Shown piece by piece: positions 24,243-31,309 of a stretch of 32,295 nt of DNA. The notes below the pieces were generated by a model. That model worked only from the letters and a program-made list of their open reading frames with translations. It searched no databases and was not told where the DNA came from. Each line of letters starts with the position of its first letter. The stretch's first letter is position 1. Made by a program: the position numbers and the translations under genes. Source of the stretch: an uncultured Dialister sp. (GTDB lineage: Bacteria; Bacillota; Negativicutes; Veillonellales; Dialisteraceae); the NCBI RefSeq assembly GCF_900541605.1, contig NZ_UQKJ01000011.1, positions 1-32,295 of the forward strand, given 5' to 3'.

Positions 24243-24490
24243 ATCTTCAGACAACCGAATGACTTGAGAAAAGCCAGGATCGAGACAAAAGGTTTGTTGT
24301 TTAATCTTCAGAGAGCCGGTGTACGGTGCGAACCGGTAGATGGCAGCATTCATACTATCCCTCGAGAGCTCTTTCGTCGAACCAAGTAGACGAAGGCGTT
24401 CATTCACGTTACGAATAGGACTACAGAGTATAATGTAGGGTGGTACCGCGATACATCGCCCCTATCTTCTTTGGAAGATAGGGGCTTTTC
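24243..24490 (+). promoter_or_regulatory. T-box leader with first terminator
   Basis: T-box RNAs sense uncharged tRNA. The T-box sequence GGGTGGTACCGCG is at 24438-24450. Stem I can close with CTTGAG/CTCGAG (24263-24268 with 24361-24366) and GGAT/ATCC (24277-24280 with 24357-24360). A GAGAGCCGG region and a CCGGT/ACCGG hairpin lie above. The specifier should lie just before 24357; ACT at 24354-24356 is in the usual place, which would mean Thr, but I cannot settle the frame. The TGGT bulge fits a tRNA with discriminator A. The terminator is a 12-bp perfect stem (24458-24469 with 24474-24485) plus TTTT. Confidence 0.88.
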
Positions 24491-24535
24491 TTATATCAGG
24501 GTATCAGTTTACTTACAGTCCGCAAGTGATAAGTG

Positions 24536-24596
24536 GGAGTGGTACCGCGCATATGCGCCTCCGCCTTTGGGAAACCAGGGGCGGAGGTTTTCTTTT
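24536..24596 (+). promoter_or_regulatory. Second T-box antiterminator/terminator module without its own Stem I
   Basis: About 50 bases after the first terminator a second GGAGTGGTACCGCG (24536-24549) appears. It is followed by a terminator hairpin CCTCCGCC/GGCGGAGG (24558-24565 with 24580-24587) and TTTTCTTTT. The space between the two modules is too short for another tRNA-decoding stem, so a single Stem I seems to serve two expression platforms. The next gene starts 60 bases later. Confidence 0.75.
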
Positions 24597-24656
24597 GCTT
24601 ATTTTTGCTTATTTCAGTCATTCGGGTCACATTATTTTTTGAAAGAGGGATAAACT

Positions 24657-25814
24657 ATGCAGAAAAAATGGTTAAAAGGAATGGCAGCTCTCGCAGCAGC
24701 TGCAGCATTAGCAGGCGCTTTCGCAGGTTGTGGCGGACAGAAGTCCGACAATGGCGGAGCTAAAGGACAGCAGACCGTAAAATTTGGCTTCGTTACCGGT
24801 TGGACCGGCCCTGGCGCTGCATACGGCACCGCTATGAAGGAAGGCGTGGATCTGGCTGTTGAAGAAATCAACAACAACCCGAACACCAAGATGAAGATTG
24901 ACCTTAAGGAATACGATACCAAACTGGTAAAAGCAGAAGCCATCAACGCATTCAAAAAATGCATTGAACAGGATAAAGTCCTCGCTATTGAAGGACCGAT
25001 GACCTCCGGCGAAATGTTCGCTGCCGGCCCGATTGCCCAGCAGTCCAAGGTCGTTGCCTTCGGCACCGGTACTACAGCACCCGGAATCACCGATATCGGC
25101 GATTACATTTTCCGTAACGCAATCCCCGGCAAGATGGCTATTCCGATTACCGTAAAGAAGGCACAGGAAAAACTGGGCTTCAAGAAAGTAGCTATTCTCT
25201 ACTCCAACAACAATGACCAGATGGTTGGCGAAAACAAGATTTATCAGGAACTGTTCAAGGAAATGGGCATCGACGTTGTCGCTACCGAAACCTTTGCTGA
25301 TAAGGATACGGACTTCTCCGCACAGCTCACCAAGATTCAGGCAGCTAATCCTGATGTCATCGCTGTAGCAGGCCTGTATCAGGAAGGCGCTCTTATCGTA
25401 AAGAAAGCCCGTGAAATGGGTATGAACCAGCCGATTCTTGCCAACAACGGCTTCAACAGCCCGGCATTCATCCAGCAGGCTGGCGAAGCAGCTAACGGTA
25501 CCCTCGTAGCTACTCCGTGGAATGCGGAAAGCAAATCCGAAAAGGCACAGAATTTCCGTAAAGCCTTTGTTGCCAAATACGGCCATGAACCGGATCAGTT
25601 CGCTGCCCAGGCCTATGATGCCATGTACGTTATGCACCAGGCTGCTGAACAGTCCGGCACCACCACGGACCGCAAGAAGTTCCGGGATGCCCTGGCTAAG
25701 ATCAAAGATTTCGAAGGTGCTACCGGCAAATTCCAGTTCGATGACCATCGCGATCCGAAGATGGACCTCTCCATCATGGAAGCGAAAGACGGCAAATGGG
25801 TTCCTTTCGCTTAA
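24657..25814 (+). CDS. LivK-like amino-acid ABC transporter substrate-binding lipoprotein
   Basis: The 385-residue precursor has a lipobox FAGC (Cys25) and a mature part of the branched-chain amino-acid binding family (Peripla_BP_6): KFGFVTGWTGPGAAYGTAMK, GVDLAVEEIN, an AIEGPMTSGEMFAAGPIA block and a FVAKYGHEPDQFAAQAYDAM block. LivK-type proteins bind Leu/Ile/Val or related amino acids and hand them to LivHMGF. None of those genes follow; the next gene is convergent, so this is an orphan. Expression is governed by the tandem T-box modules upstream, so it is likely induced when one amino acid is scarce. Codon use is optimised (AAG, GTA, GCT), which suggests high expression. Confidence 0.92.
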   Translation: MQKKWLKGMAALAAAAALAGAFAGCGGQKSDNGGAKGQQTVKFGFVTGWTGPGAAYGTAMKEGVDLAVEEINNNPNTKMKIDLKEYDTKLVKAEAINAFKKCIEQDKVLAIEGPMTSGEMFAAGPIAQQSKVVAFGTGTTAPGITDIGDYIFRNAIPGKMAIPITVKKAQEKLGFKKVAILYSNNNDQMVGENKIYQELFKEMGIDVVATETFADKDTDFSAQLTKIQAANPDVIAVAGLYQEGALIVKKAREMGMNQPILANNGFNSPAFIQQAGEAANGTLVATPWNAESKSEKAQNFRKAFVAKYGHEPDQFAAQAYDAMYVMHQAAEQSGTTTDRKKFRDALAKIKDFEGATGKFQFDDHRDPKMDLSIMEAKDGKWVPFA

Positions 25815-25851
25815 TCGTCGAGTAACGGTTAAAGGCCATGGACCGGGCTAT

Positions 25852-26024
25852 GGGGCCATGGCTGCATAGTAAGACCCTCCGCAGGGGGAACCGAAAAGGG
25901 TATTCAGATAAGCCTGGCCCCTGATTTCCCCAACTGCCGGAATGATATTCCGGCGGGAAACCTGCCTTTGTGGGCAGGGCAGGAAGGAATGGACTGCTGC
26001 CACAGTCATTCTTTTCCCTGCCCA
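25852..26024. ncRNA. Candidate structured RNA: three consecutive hairpins
   Basis: The gap between two convergent genes folds almost completely. H1: GGGGCCATGGCT (25852-25863) with AGCCTGGCCCC (25911-25921), one bulge, and an inner ACCCT/AGGGT. H2: TTTCCC-caact-GCCGGAAT, loop GAT, ATTCCGGC-GGGAAA (25925-25960). H3: TGGGCAGGG/CCCTGCCCA (25971-25979 with 26016-26024), with an inner GAATGGACTG/CAGTCATTC stem. A terminator hairpin follows at 26033. I do not recognise it as tmRNA, RNase P, SRP, 6S or a known riboswitch. Strand and promoter are unclear; it could also be a structured 3' untranslated region. Confidence 0.35.
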
Positions 26025-26032
26025 CCTGGTAG

Positions 26033-26092
26033 TTTTTCCCAAAGTAAAAGAGCAGTGCATCCCTACGCACTGCTCTTTTACTTTGGGAAAAA
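26033..26092. terminator. Bidirectional terminator with a 26-bp perfect stem
   Basis: Two perfect 26-base arms (26033-26058 with 26067-26092) enclose an 8-base loop. The part with AAAAGAGCAGTGC and its complement gives T tracts in both directions. It begins right after the stop of the minus-strand yolD-like gene and ends the plus-strand LivK-like transcript. Confidence 0.82.
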
Positions 26093-26401
26093 TCAGATTT
26101 TCCTGATTTCCCATATATGGCGGAAGGAAATATTTTTCCCACCCAGTCGAAGGAAGTGCCAGGGTCTGTCTATGGATTCCAGCATCCCTTCCAGGGTCCT
26201 GTAGCGTCCGGATTCGTAGAAGGTCAGGCGGAGATGGTCTCCCTTCCTTAGATGCCCCAGTATATTATCGAGCTTTTGGGCCCGGTCTTCAGACAGGGGC
26301 CGCTCTTCTTCCTCTTCTTCTCTGGCTTCGGTCAGCAGTTTCCCATACCCTTTGAGTCCATTGAAAGGGAGAAACTGCCGGGCCCGTTTCCTGTTATCCA
26401 T
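26093..26401 (-). CDS. YolD-like family protein
   Basis: This 102-residue protein shows the YolD-like pattern: RARQFLPFNGLKGYGKLL at the amino end, an acidic EEEEE stretch, LSEDRAQKLDNIL, then GDHLRLTFYESGRYRTLEGML-type strands and a final IWEIRKI. YolD proteins in Firmicutes sit beside Y-family (UvrX/UmuC-like) polymerases and are presumed accessory to error-prone synthesis; a biochemical role is not firmly known. Here the partner gene directly upstream overlaps its start by eight bases but is ruined (see 26394-27420). AGGAGG at about 26407-26412 precedes the ATG. The gene itself looks intact. Confidence 0.82.
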   Translation of the reverse strand: MDNRKRARQFLPFNGLKGYGKLLTEAREEEEEERPLSEDRAQKLDNILGHLRKGDHLRLTFYESGRYRTLEGMLESIDRPWHFLRLGGKNISFRHIWEIRKI

Positions 26402-27420
26402 GATGACCTCCTATCAGGCTGTTCCTCTGGCGCAGGGTGGCTTTCGGGAAATAGTCGATGCCCCGGAGCAGCGCATTCTTTCCGAATCTCTTCTTGATGT
26501 CCACCATGGCGAGCTCCACCTCTTCTGCATCTATTCTTCCTCCCCTGATAGAAAAAGAGAATGGGAACGGAGTGCCCGGTGAGCTGGGAGTACATTGTTC
26601 AGGCTGCTCCGGAGGACCTTATCCGTGGTATAGTCAACGGAAGATATGCCACAGGTCTGCGGGGATGTCGCTATGGTATTCCACGCATCTTCGTGCCTCG
26701 GCTGCCTTGGGTGATGAGGCCTTTTCTAGAGGTTGCTGTATGTATAGGATTCCCACCATTTCAAGGAGTAGAAGTACCCGCTCTTCCAGTGTATAATCTT
26801 CGAATAGTACTTGGTCGTTGCTAATGGGCCGCCCCGATGAATGGCAACTGTGGATATCTGAGATGGTGCAGGCTCCCAGTCATGGGCGTAGTTAATGGGG
26901 GATCAGATGTTAACCTCGAATTCACGGTACAGCAAGCCTCTTCTGGCAGCAGGAATATCCCGTAGAGGTCATAGAACCTCATATTTGCAAGACGTTGGGC
27001 GATGCCGGGACCAATATTCCATATATTTATAATGGACTGGTAGCACTAGATGGTTTCCAAAAACTATGGATCATCGAGAAAGTCGATATGCTCCGATAGA
27101 TACTTGGCCCAAATATCCATGCCCGCCTTGCCTTGACCTGAAAAGGATTGGCGCTTGCGTTGGCAGGAGCGTAGATACAGGCCTTCTTATACGCGGCACC
27201 CCCCTGATAATTTGGGAAATATCGATTTCATCGCGCTCATAAAATTTATAGTGGGACACTATATTGATGAAATATTTATCGATGGAATAGGCGTATACGT
27301 CTTTAGTAGAGGACAGGGACAGATATGTGCATATGGTGGAGGGCATGTCCATGTATAATTTCATGCGGTGCTGTACTTATATGGAGCCCCGCCTTTGGCA
27401 ATAGAGAAGTATTACACCCC
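26394..27420 (-). pseudogene. Degraded UmuC/UvrX-type Y-family DNA polymerase
   Basis: Minus-strand fragments in several frames line up in order with a Firmicutes UmuC-like polymerase. MKLYMDMPSTICTYL and VYAYSIDKYFINI (27364 down) match the palm, with the catalytic SIDE now SIDK. GMDIWAKYLSEHIDFLDD lies near 27090-27140. HDWEP is near 26870, and DYTLEERVLLLLEMV near 26760-26820. The true carboxyl end DIKKRFGKNALLRGIDYF, ATLRQRNSLIGGHHG stops at 26394. Stops and frameshifts separate the pieces, and the first hundred or so residues are missing. The last 50 codons are the best kept, probably because they carry the ribosome binding site of yolD. Confidence 0.82.
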
Positions 27421-27451
27421 GAATGTGTATTTGCTGTAGAGGAGACATAGA

Positions 27452-27500
27452 AAAACCGAGGAAAGTACGGTAAGCCGGATAACGCTTTACCGTACTTTCC
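27452..27500 (-). terminator. Probable terminator of the zinc-transport operon
   Basis: GGAAAGTACGGTAA (27460-27473) is perfectly complementary to 27487-27500. On the minus strand the stem is followed by TCGGTTTTTC. It lies about 100 bases past the last gene of the operon. The gap up to 27605 holds nothing else I can name. Confidence 0.65.
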
Positions 27501-27605
27501 CTGGAGATTATATATTAAAATAGTATGTCAGGCGGTGGAGCAGGATAGCAAGTTATTGCATGGTCCCAATCTGATATGAAGAATATCTTTTTGGCTCTTC
27601 TTTGG

Positions 27606-28250
27606 TCAGTCAGTAATAGTTCCTTTTCCGGAATAAGGGATTTTTTCTACTTTTACCGCTTCCAAATGGTAGAAGGGACCGGATAGACCCGGACCAGTAT
27701 GTCCTGTAGCTTCTCGGAGGATCCCATATAACCGTATCCAAGTAGCGCCAGAAGTATATTCTGAGAAGTCCTGGTCAGAGTTAAATTCAAAATCTACATA
27801 GCCTCCTGTGCAGTAAGGGCAACTGGGACCGTTTCTTCCTATGAAAAGGTGCCCATTAATAGTGAGAAAATAACCTTCAAGCATGACAGTTTTATCAGCA
27901 TAGTCCTTGAAATTCATGTACCAGTCATTGATCTGTGTCATATAATGATGGTCTCCCACAATGATATCCAAATGATCGTAGGGAAAGGAAACTCGATCCT
28001 TCTTTATATTGTAATGAATCTGGAAATAAGGATACTTAACATTTCCAGCGGCGTCTCTAGGGATATTCTCACAGAAAAGACGATCTGATTCCGCGTTCTG
28101 TCTCTGTGTTGGGGTGGAAGCGGCTTGTGCAGAAGATAATTCTTTTCTGCTGACAACGGCGGGATATTTTTCTCGGCTTATTCCAGTGCTGCAGCCGGAG
28201 ATTGCGGTAGCTAGGATCAGAAGAGGTAGGAACGGATACAAAATTCTCAT
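27606..28250 (-). CDS. Conserved lipoprotein with CPYC motif in a zinc operon (DUF1980-like tail?)
   Basis: The 214-residue precursor has a lipobox ISGC (Cys20), so it is a membrane-anchored protein facing outward. The mature part has Cys60, an aromatic-rich middle (HYMTQINDWYMNFKDYADK), then VMLEGYF and GRNGPSCPYCTGGYVDFEF with Cys144 and Cys147. The order 'DKTV-x-L-x-GYF ... CPYC ... W-x-R-x-x-GILRE' recalls the carboxyl domain of DUF1980/YcgQ, which is linked to zinc; that match is by eye only. It is the last gene of the operon and overlaps the permease gene by four bases (ATGA). I start it at MRILYPFL (28250), which has GGAGGG, not at a longer frame. A zinc-handling role is inferred from context. 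Confidence 0.72.
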   Translation of the reverse strand: MRILYPFLPLLILATAISGCSTGISREKYPAVVSRKELSSAQAASTPTQRQNAESDRLFCENIPRDAAGNVKYPYFQIHYNIKKDRVSFPYDHLDIIVGDHHYMTQINDWYMNFKDYADKTVMLEGYFLTINGHLFIGRNGPSCPYCTGGYVDFEFNSDQDFSEYTSGATWIRLYGILREATGHTGPGLSGPFYHLEAVKVEKIPYSGKGTITD

Positions 28251-29071
28251 AACACAAACCCTCCTCTTATATGACGTATGAGTGATACTATTACTAAGAG
28301 TGTCAGGTTGGTTATGACAATAGAGGCACCGGTGGGAATAGAGAATGCATAGGATAGAGTGATTCCTACAGTGAAGCATGAAAGGCCAGAAAGTACGGAA
28401 ATCACCGTGACTCTGAGATAATGACCGGTCAGTTGCATGGCTGTTACAGCAGGGAAGACGATAAGGCTAGAAATCAAGAGTGCCCCCATCATGCGCATTC
28501 CCAGTACAACTGTAACCGCAGTCATAAGAGACAGGAGAATCGTGTAAAAACCTGTGTGAATACCGCTGGATGCAGCAAAAGATTCATCAAAAGTAATGGA
28601 GAAGAGCGGGCAATAGAAGAGAACATAGAAGGCAATGATTACACTGCCGGCGGAGAGAGAGATTGTTACGTCGATTGGACTCATAGCCAGAATACTGCCA
28701 AACATGAAGTTACATATATCTGTATTCATCCCCCTGGACAGGGAAATGGTAAGTACACCAATAGCCAATGAACTGCTGCACAAAAGAGCGATAGCTGCAT
28801 CTCCTCTGATAAAGCTTCCTTCTCGGATATGAAGAAGGAAAAACGCGGATAGCATAGTGACAGGAATGGCAATCATTAGGGGATCCAGATGGCAGGCATA
28901 GGCTACCGCTAAAGCAGCGAATCCAAGATGGGAAAGCCCTTCTCCAATCATGGAATATCGTTTCAATACCAAACTGGTACCCAGTAAAGAAGCACAAATG
29001 GTAATTACTATACCGACTAGAAACGCACGTATCATAAAAGGGTATGTCAGCATTTCAGTGAATAGATTCAT
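28247..29071 (-). CDS. Metal ABC transporter permease (ZnuB/AdcB type)
   Basis: The 274-residue integral membrane protein has about eight hydrophobic helices and family markers: FLVGIVITICASLLGTSLVLKR, MIGEGLSHLGFAALAVAY (the GEGLSH motif of ABC-3 permeases), and LRMMGALLISSLIVFPA-like MMGALLISSLIVFPAVTA. It forms the membrane channel of a group-9 (zinc or manganese) importer with the ATPase and binding protein encoded upstream. The start is MNLFTEML at 29071: its ATG overlaps the ATPase stop by four bases and has GGAG upstream. An earlier in-frame ATG at 29098 would overlap far more. Confidence 0.9.
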   Translation of the reverse strand: MNLFTEMLTYPFMIRAFLVGIVITICASLLGTSLVLKRYSMIGEGLSHLGFAALAVAYACHLDPLMIAIPVTMLSAFFLLHIREGSFIRGDAAIALLCSSSLAIGVLTISLSRGMNTDICNFMFGSILAMSPIDVTISLSAGSVIIAFYVLFYCPLFSITFDESFAASSGIHTGFYTILLSLMTAVTVVLGMRMMGALLISSLIVFPAVTAMQLTGHYLRVTVISVLSGLSCFTVGITLSYAFSIPTGASIVITNLTLLVIVSLIRHIRGGFVL

Positions 29072-29775
29072 GAGTATTGCTCCGCCATCCCTTTCCAATT
29101 AGAACTATGAAGAAAATCTTGGCTACTCCCGTAAAACCGTTGTGCTCCTTCAGCGAGATATAGAATCTGATCAGCTTCAGCCAAAACCCTGGGCATATCG
29201 TGAGAGACCATAAGGATTGATAAATGATATTTCTTTCGCAGCTCCCTCAAGAGAAGGTATAAAGACTCGGTAGAATGTATATCAAGGCCAGTCATAGGTT
29301 CATCTAAAAAAAGGATCCGGTTACCCGCAGCTAGAGCACGTGCCAATAGAACGCGTTGCTGCTGTCCGCCTGACAAGTCATGAAGGCAGGCACTGGCTAG
29401 GTGATTGATGCTAAGCGCCTTCATAATATCCCCTATGTCTTGATAGTCCCTCCTACTATAAAAATAGGGGAAAGAAAGTCGAGATAATCTCCCTGACTGT
29501 ATTACTTCCATTACACTGGCAGGGAAATCCTTCTGCTCTTCCTGATGTTGAGGAAGATAGCCAATATCTCCCCTTCGAATCTTCGGACTGAACTGGATAC
29601 TGCCGCCGGATATCCTTTTTAGCCCTAAAATTCCCTTCATAAGAGTACTTTTCCCGCAGCCATTTTCTCCGATTATAGCCATGCAGATGCCCTCTTCTAG
29701 AGAAAAATTGACTCTTTCAAGAACCTTCTTTTGGCCATAAGAGAGAGAAACGTCTTGGCAAGTAAGTAAAATCAT
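29068..29775 (-). CDS. Metal ABC transporter ATP-binding protein (ZnuC type)
   Basis: The 235-residue ATPase has every expected motif: Walker A GENGCGKST (residues 36-44), Q-loop YLPQHQ (73-78), signature LSGGQQQR (134-141), Walker B ILFLDEP (154-160) and H-loop His192 in VSHDM. It powers metal import through the permease encoded next. Its ATG overlaps the stop of the binding-protein gene by four bases, and its stop overlaps the permease start by four. The size and YLPQ form of the Q-loop fit zinc/manganese importers. Confidence 0.93.
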   Translation of the reverse strand: MILLTCQDVSLSYGQKKVLERVNFSLEEGICMAIIGENGCGKSTLMKGILGLKRISGGSIQFSPKIRRGDIGYLPQHQEEQKDFPASVMEVIQSGRLSRLSFPYFYSRRDYQDIGDIMKALSINHLASACLHDLSGGQQQRVLLARALAAGNRILFLDEPMTGLDIHSTESLYLLLRELRKKYHLSILMVSHDMPRVLAEADQILYLAEGAQRFYGSSQDFLHSSNWKGMAEQYS

Positions 29776-30758
29776 TCATTCAGTGCCTCCTTCAGTACAT
29801 CTTCATTATGTTTCATAAGATCCACGTAGGTAATACCTTTTTTGAAATCCTCCTCGCTTACATTATGCACTGCATTCAGGAGAAGGTCCTTTGCTCCCGT
29901 AGCCTCCGCAATAGAATGACTCATCTGCTGGTTAGACATTTCAATATGGAAAACAACAGGAATATCATCTTCCTTTATCTTATTGATAAGGAACGCAATA
30001 GTCTTTGGATTGGACTCAGTATCTTTAGAACAGCCGGGGAATGCTGCATGATAAGAAAGACCATACTCCTTTACAAAATACAAGAATGGGAAACGGTCAC
30101 CGACGATGATTTCTTTCCTTTTACTGGAAGAAATAATATCTCGGAAATCATTATCCAAGGAGGAGAGTTCAGATACATAAACGTCTGCATTTTTTTGATA
30201 AGAGGTTGCATTCTCTCTATCGATTGAACACAGCTTTTCTTCAATCGCCTTCGTAATTTTGATGGAATTGGCTGGAGAAGTCCATACATGTTCATCCATT
30301 TCTTCTTCTCCATCCTCATCTTCCTTCTCTGAGCTGTCCTGCTTTTCTTCAGCCATACCTTCTGGATGTTCTTCAGGCAGAAGGGCAACAGTATCCATCA
30401 TTTTACAAACAGCTTTAGGCTTCTGATCGCTGCTCGAAAAAATTTTATCTACCCACTCATCACTATCTCCACCAGTGTAGATGAAAAGATCGCAATTTTC
30501 GACCTTTTTAATATCTTTTGGCGTAGGTTCGAAGCTGTGCACATCCGTACCTGGCTTGATTAGGAGAGTTATATCGGCGTGCCCTTTGGCGATTTGTCGT
30601 GCAAAATCATAACCAGCAAAATTGGTACACACGATCTGGATCGGTGTCTTCCCTTTTGGGGCAGATGAAGATGCAGGGGAAGACGTACAACCTGAAAGTC
30701 CGAAAGCTGCAGACAGGCAAGTGAAAAGTAAAAGTATACCAAATAATATTCTTTTCAT
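29772..30758 (-). CDS. Zinc-type ABC transporter substrate-binding lipoprotein (ZnuA/AdcA-like)
   Basis: The 328-residue precursor has lipobox LSGC (Cys24). Metal ligands can be assigned to His74 (DVHSFEPTP), His157 (DEHVWTSP) and His237 (LSYHAAFPGC). A third histidine is the zinc pattern; manganese binders usually have Glu there. The flexible loop before the second ligand (about residues 129-156) is normally His-rich in ZnuA but here is nearly all Glu and Asp (EKEDEDGEEEMDEH). It captures metal outside the membrane and passes it to the permease. GGAGG precedes the ATG. It is the first structural gene of the operon, about 520 bases downstream of the likely promoter. Confidence 0.92.
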   Translation of the reverse strand: MKRILFGILLLFTCLSAAFGLSGCTSSPASSSAPKGKTPIQIVCTNFAGYDFARQIAKGHADITLLIKPGTDVHSFEPTPKDIKKVENCDLFIYTGGDSDEWVDKIFSSSDQKPKAVCKMMDTVALLPEEHPEGMAEEKQDSSEKEDEDGEEEMDEHVWTSPANSIKITKAIEEKLCSIDRENATSYQKNADVYVSELSSLDNDFRDIISSSKRKEIIVGDRFPFLYFVKEYGLSYHAAFPGCSKDTESNPKTIAFLINKIKEDDIPVVFHIEMSNQQMSHSIAEATGAKDLLLNAVHNVSEEDFKKGITYVDLMKHNEDVLKEALNE

Positions 30759-31053
30759 AAAAAAACCTCCACTGAGAATAATTTAGGGAAATGGTAGACC
30801 GGTATTTTCTCTCCTTTTTATTGGTAAATTGTTGTTATTTCGTGTCCTTGATAGTATGCATGAAAGAGTAGAAATAAGGTGACAATTTCAGTGGTACCTC
30901 CTAACGTTTCTTGCATTTAATCAGAAAGTTTAATGCATAGGGAAACTAGGGTAACTGGTGCGAAGAGAATTGAGAGAAAAGGACAGAAATAAATGAATAA
31001 AAGCGTTAGTTGGTGAATGCACGGGAGCGACTGAGTTTGACATGATAGAATGG
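30759..31053 (-). other. Leader of the zinc operon, no convincing gene
   Basis: This AT-rich gap lies between the zinc-binding protein gene and the broken small ORF. The only features are the GGAGG ribosome binding site of the next gene near 30767-30771 and a 32-codon minus-strand frame (30818-30916, starting MQETLGGTTEI) with an ATG but little else to support it. I see no terminator, so transcripts from 31274 could run through. Confidence 0.4.
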
Positions 31054-31228
31054 TTAGGCCGATTCATCAGAGCCAGGAAGACCGTGGTATCGGTATAGAC
31101 TGGGAACTACTGCCAGAGCAATCGTGACGAAGGCGACTAATGATAAATAAAAAGCTGGGGAGGGGGGAAAGCTCAATAATTGTAATGAAAGATAATAGAA
31201 GTAGTGCTGCTTTTAGTGCCCTTTTCAT
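31054..31228 (-). pseudogene. Small membrane-protein gene, frameshifted at a C6 tract
   Basis: From the ATG at 31228 the frame reads MKRALKAALLLLSFITIIEL and runs to a TGA at 31067 (53 codons), but becomes non-hydrophobic after residue 28. One base fewer in the C6 run (31162-31167) would join it to the next frame, SLVAFVTIALAVVPSLYRYH, ending at TAA 31054-31056. The result is a 57-residue protein with two hydrophobic helices. The gene is the first behind the Fur/Zur-like promoter. It may be decayed, phase-variable, or a base-calling error. The family is not recognised; the ribosome binding site is weak. Confidence 0.45.
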
Positions 31229-31250
31229 TGCTGATCGATCTCTTTTTATT

Positions 31251-31309
31251 AAATTTGCGAATTATTCGCAATTTTTAATTATTATAGGATAGAAGATAAG
31301 AAATGTCAA
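31251..31309 (-). promoter_or_regulatory. Perfect promoter with Fur/Zur-like operator, upstream of the zinc operon
   Basis: On the minus strand TTGACA (31304-31309) and TATAAT (31281-31286) are both perfect and 17 bp apart. A start near 31274 falls on a palindrome whose core TGCGAAT-T-ATTCGCA (31256-31270) is a 7-1-7 inverted repeat, the layout of Fur-family (Fur, Zur, PerR) boxes. The palindrome extends to 31251-31275 with one mismatch. Binding here would block transcription. Regulation by zinc through Zur is inferred from the operon it faces. Confidence 0.75.

Noticed and set aside
24204..24389. A 61-codon plus-strand frame in the T-box leader
   Set aside because: It begins at the -35 element and crosses the T-box Stem I; the region is regulatory RNA.
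25826..26030. Cobalamin or FMN riboswitch
   Set aside because: Neither strand has the B12 box or the FMN core in the right order, and no matching downstream gene is present.
30818..30916. A 32-codon minus-strand ORF in the zinc operon leader
   Set aside because: ATG and stop are present but there is no good ribosome binding site or recognisable product; it is noted only in the gap description.
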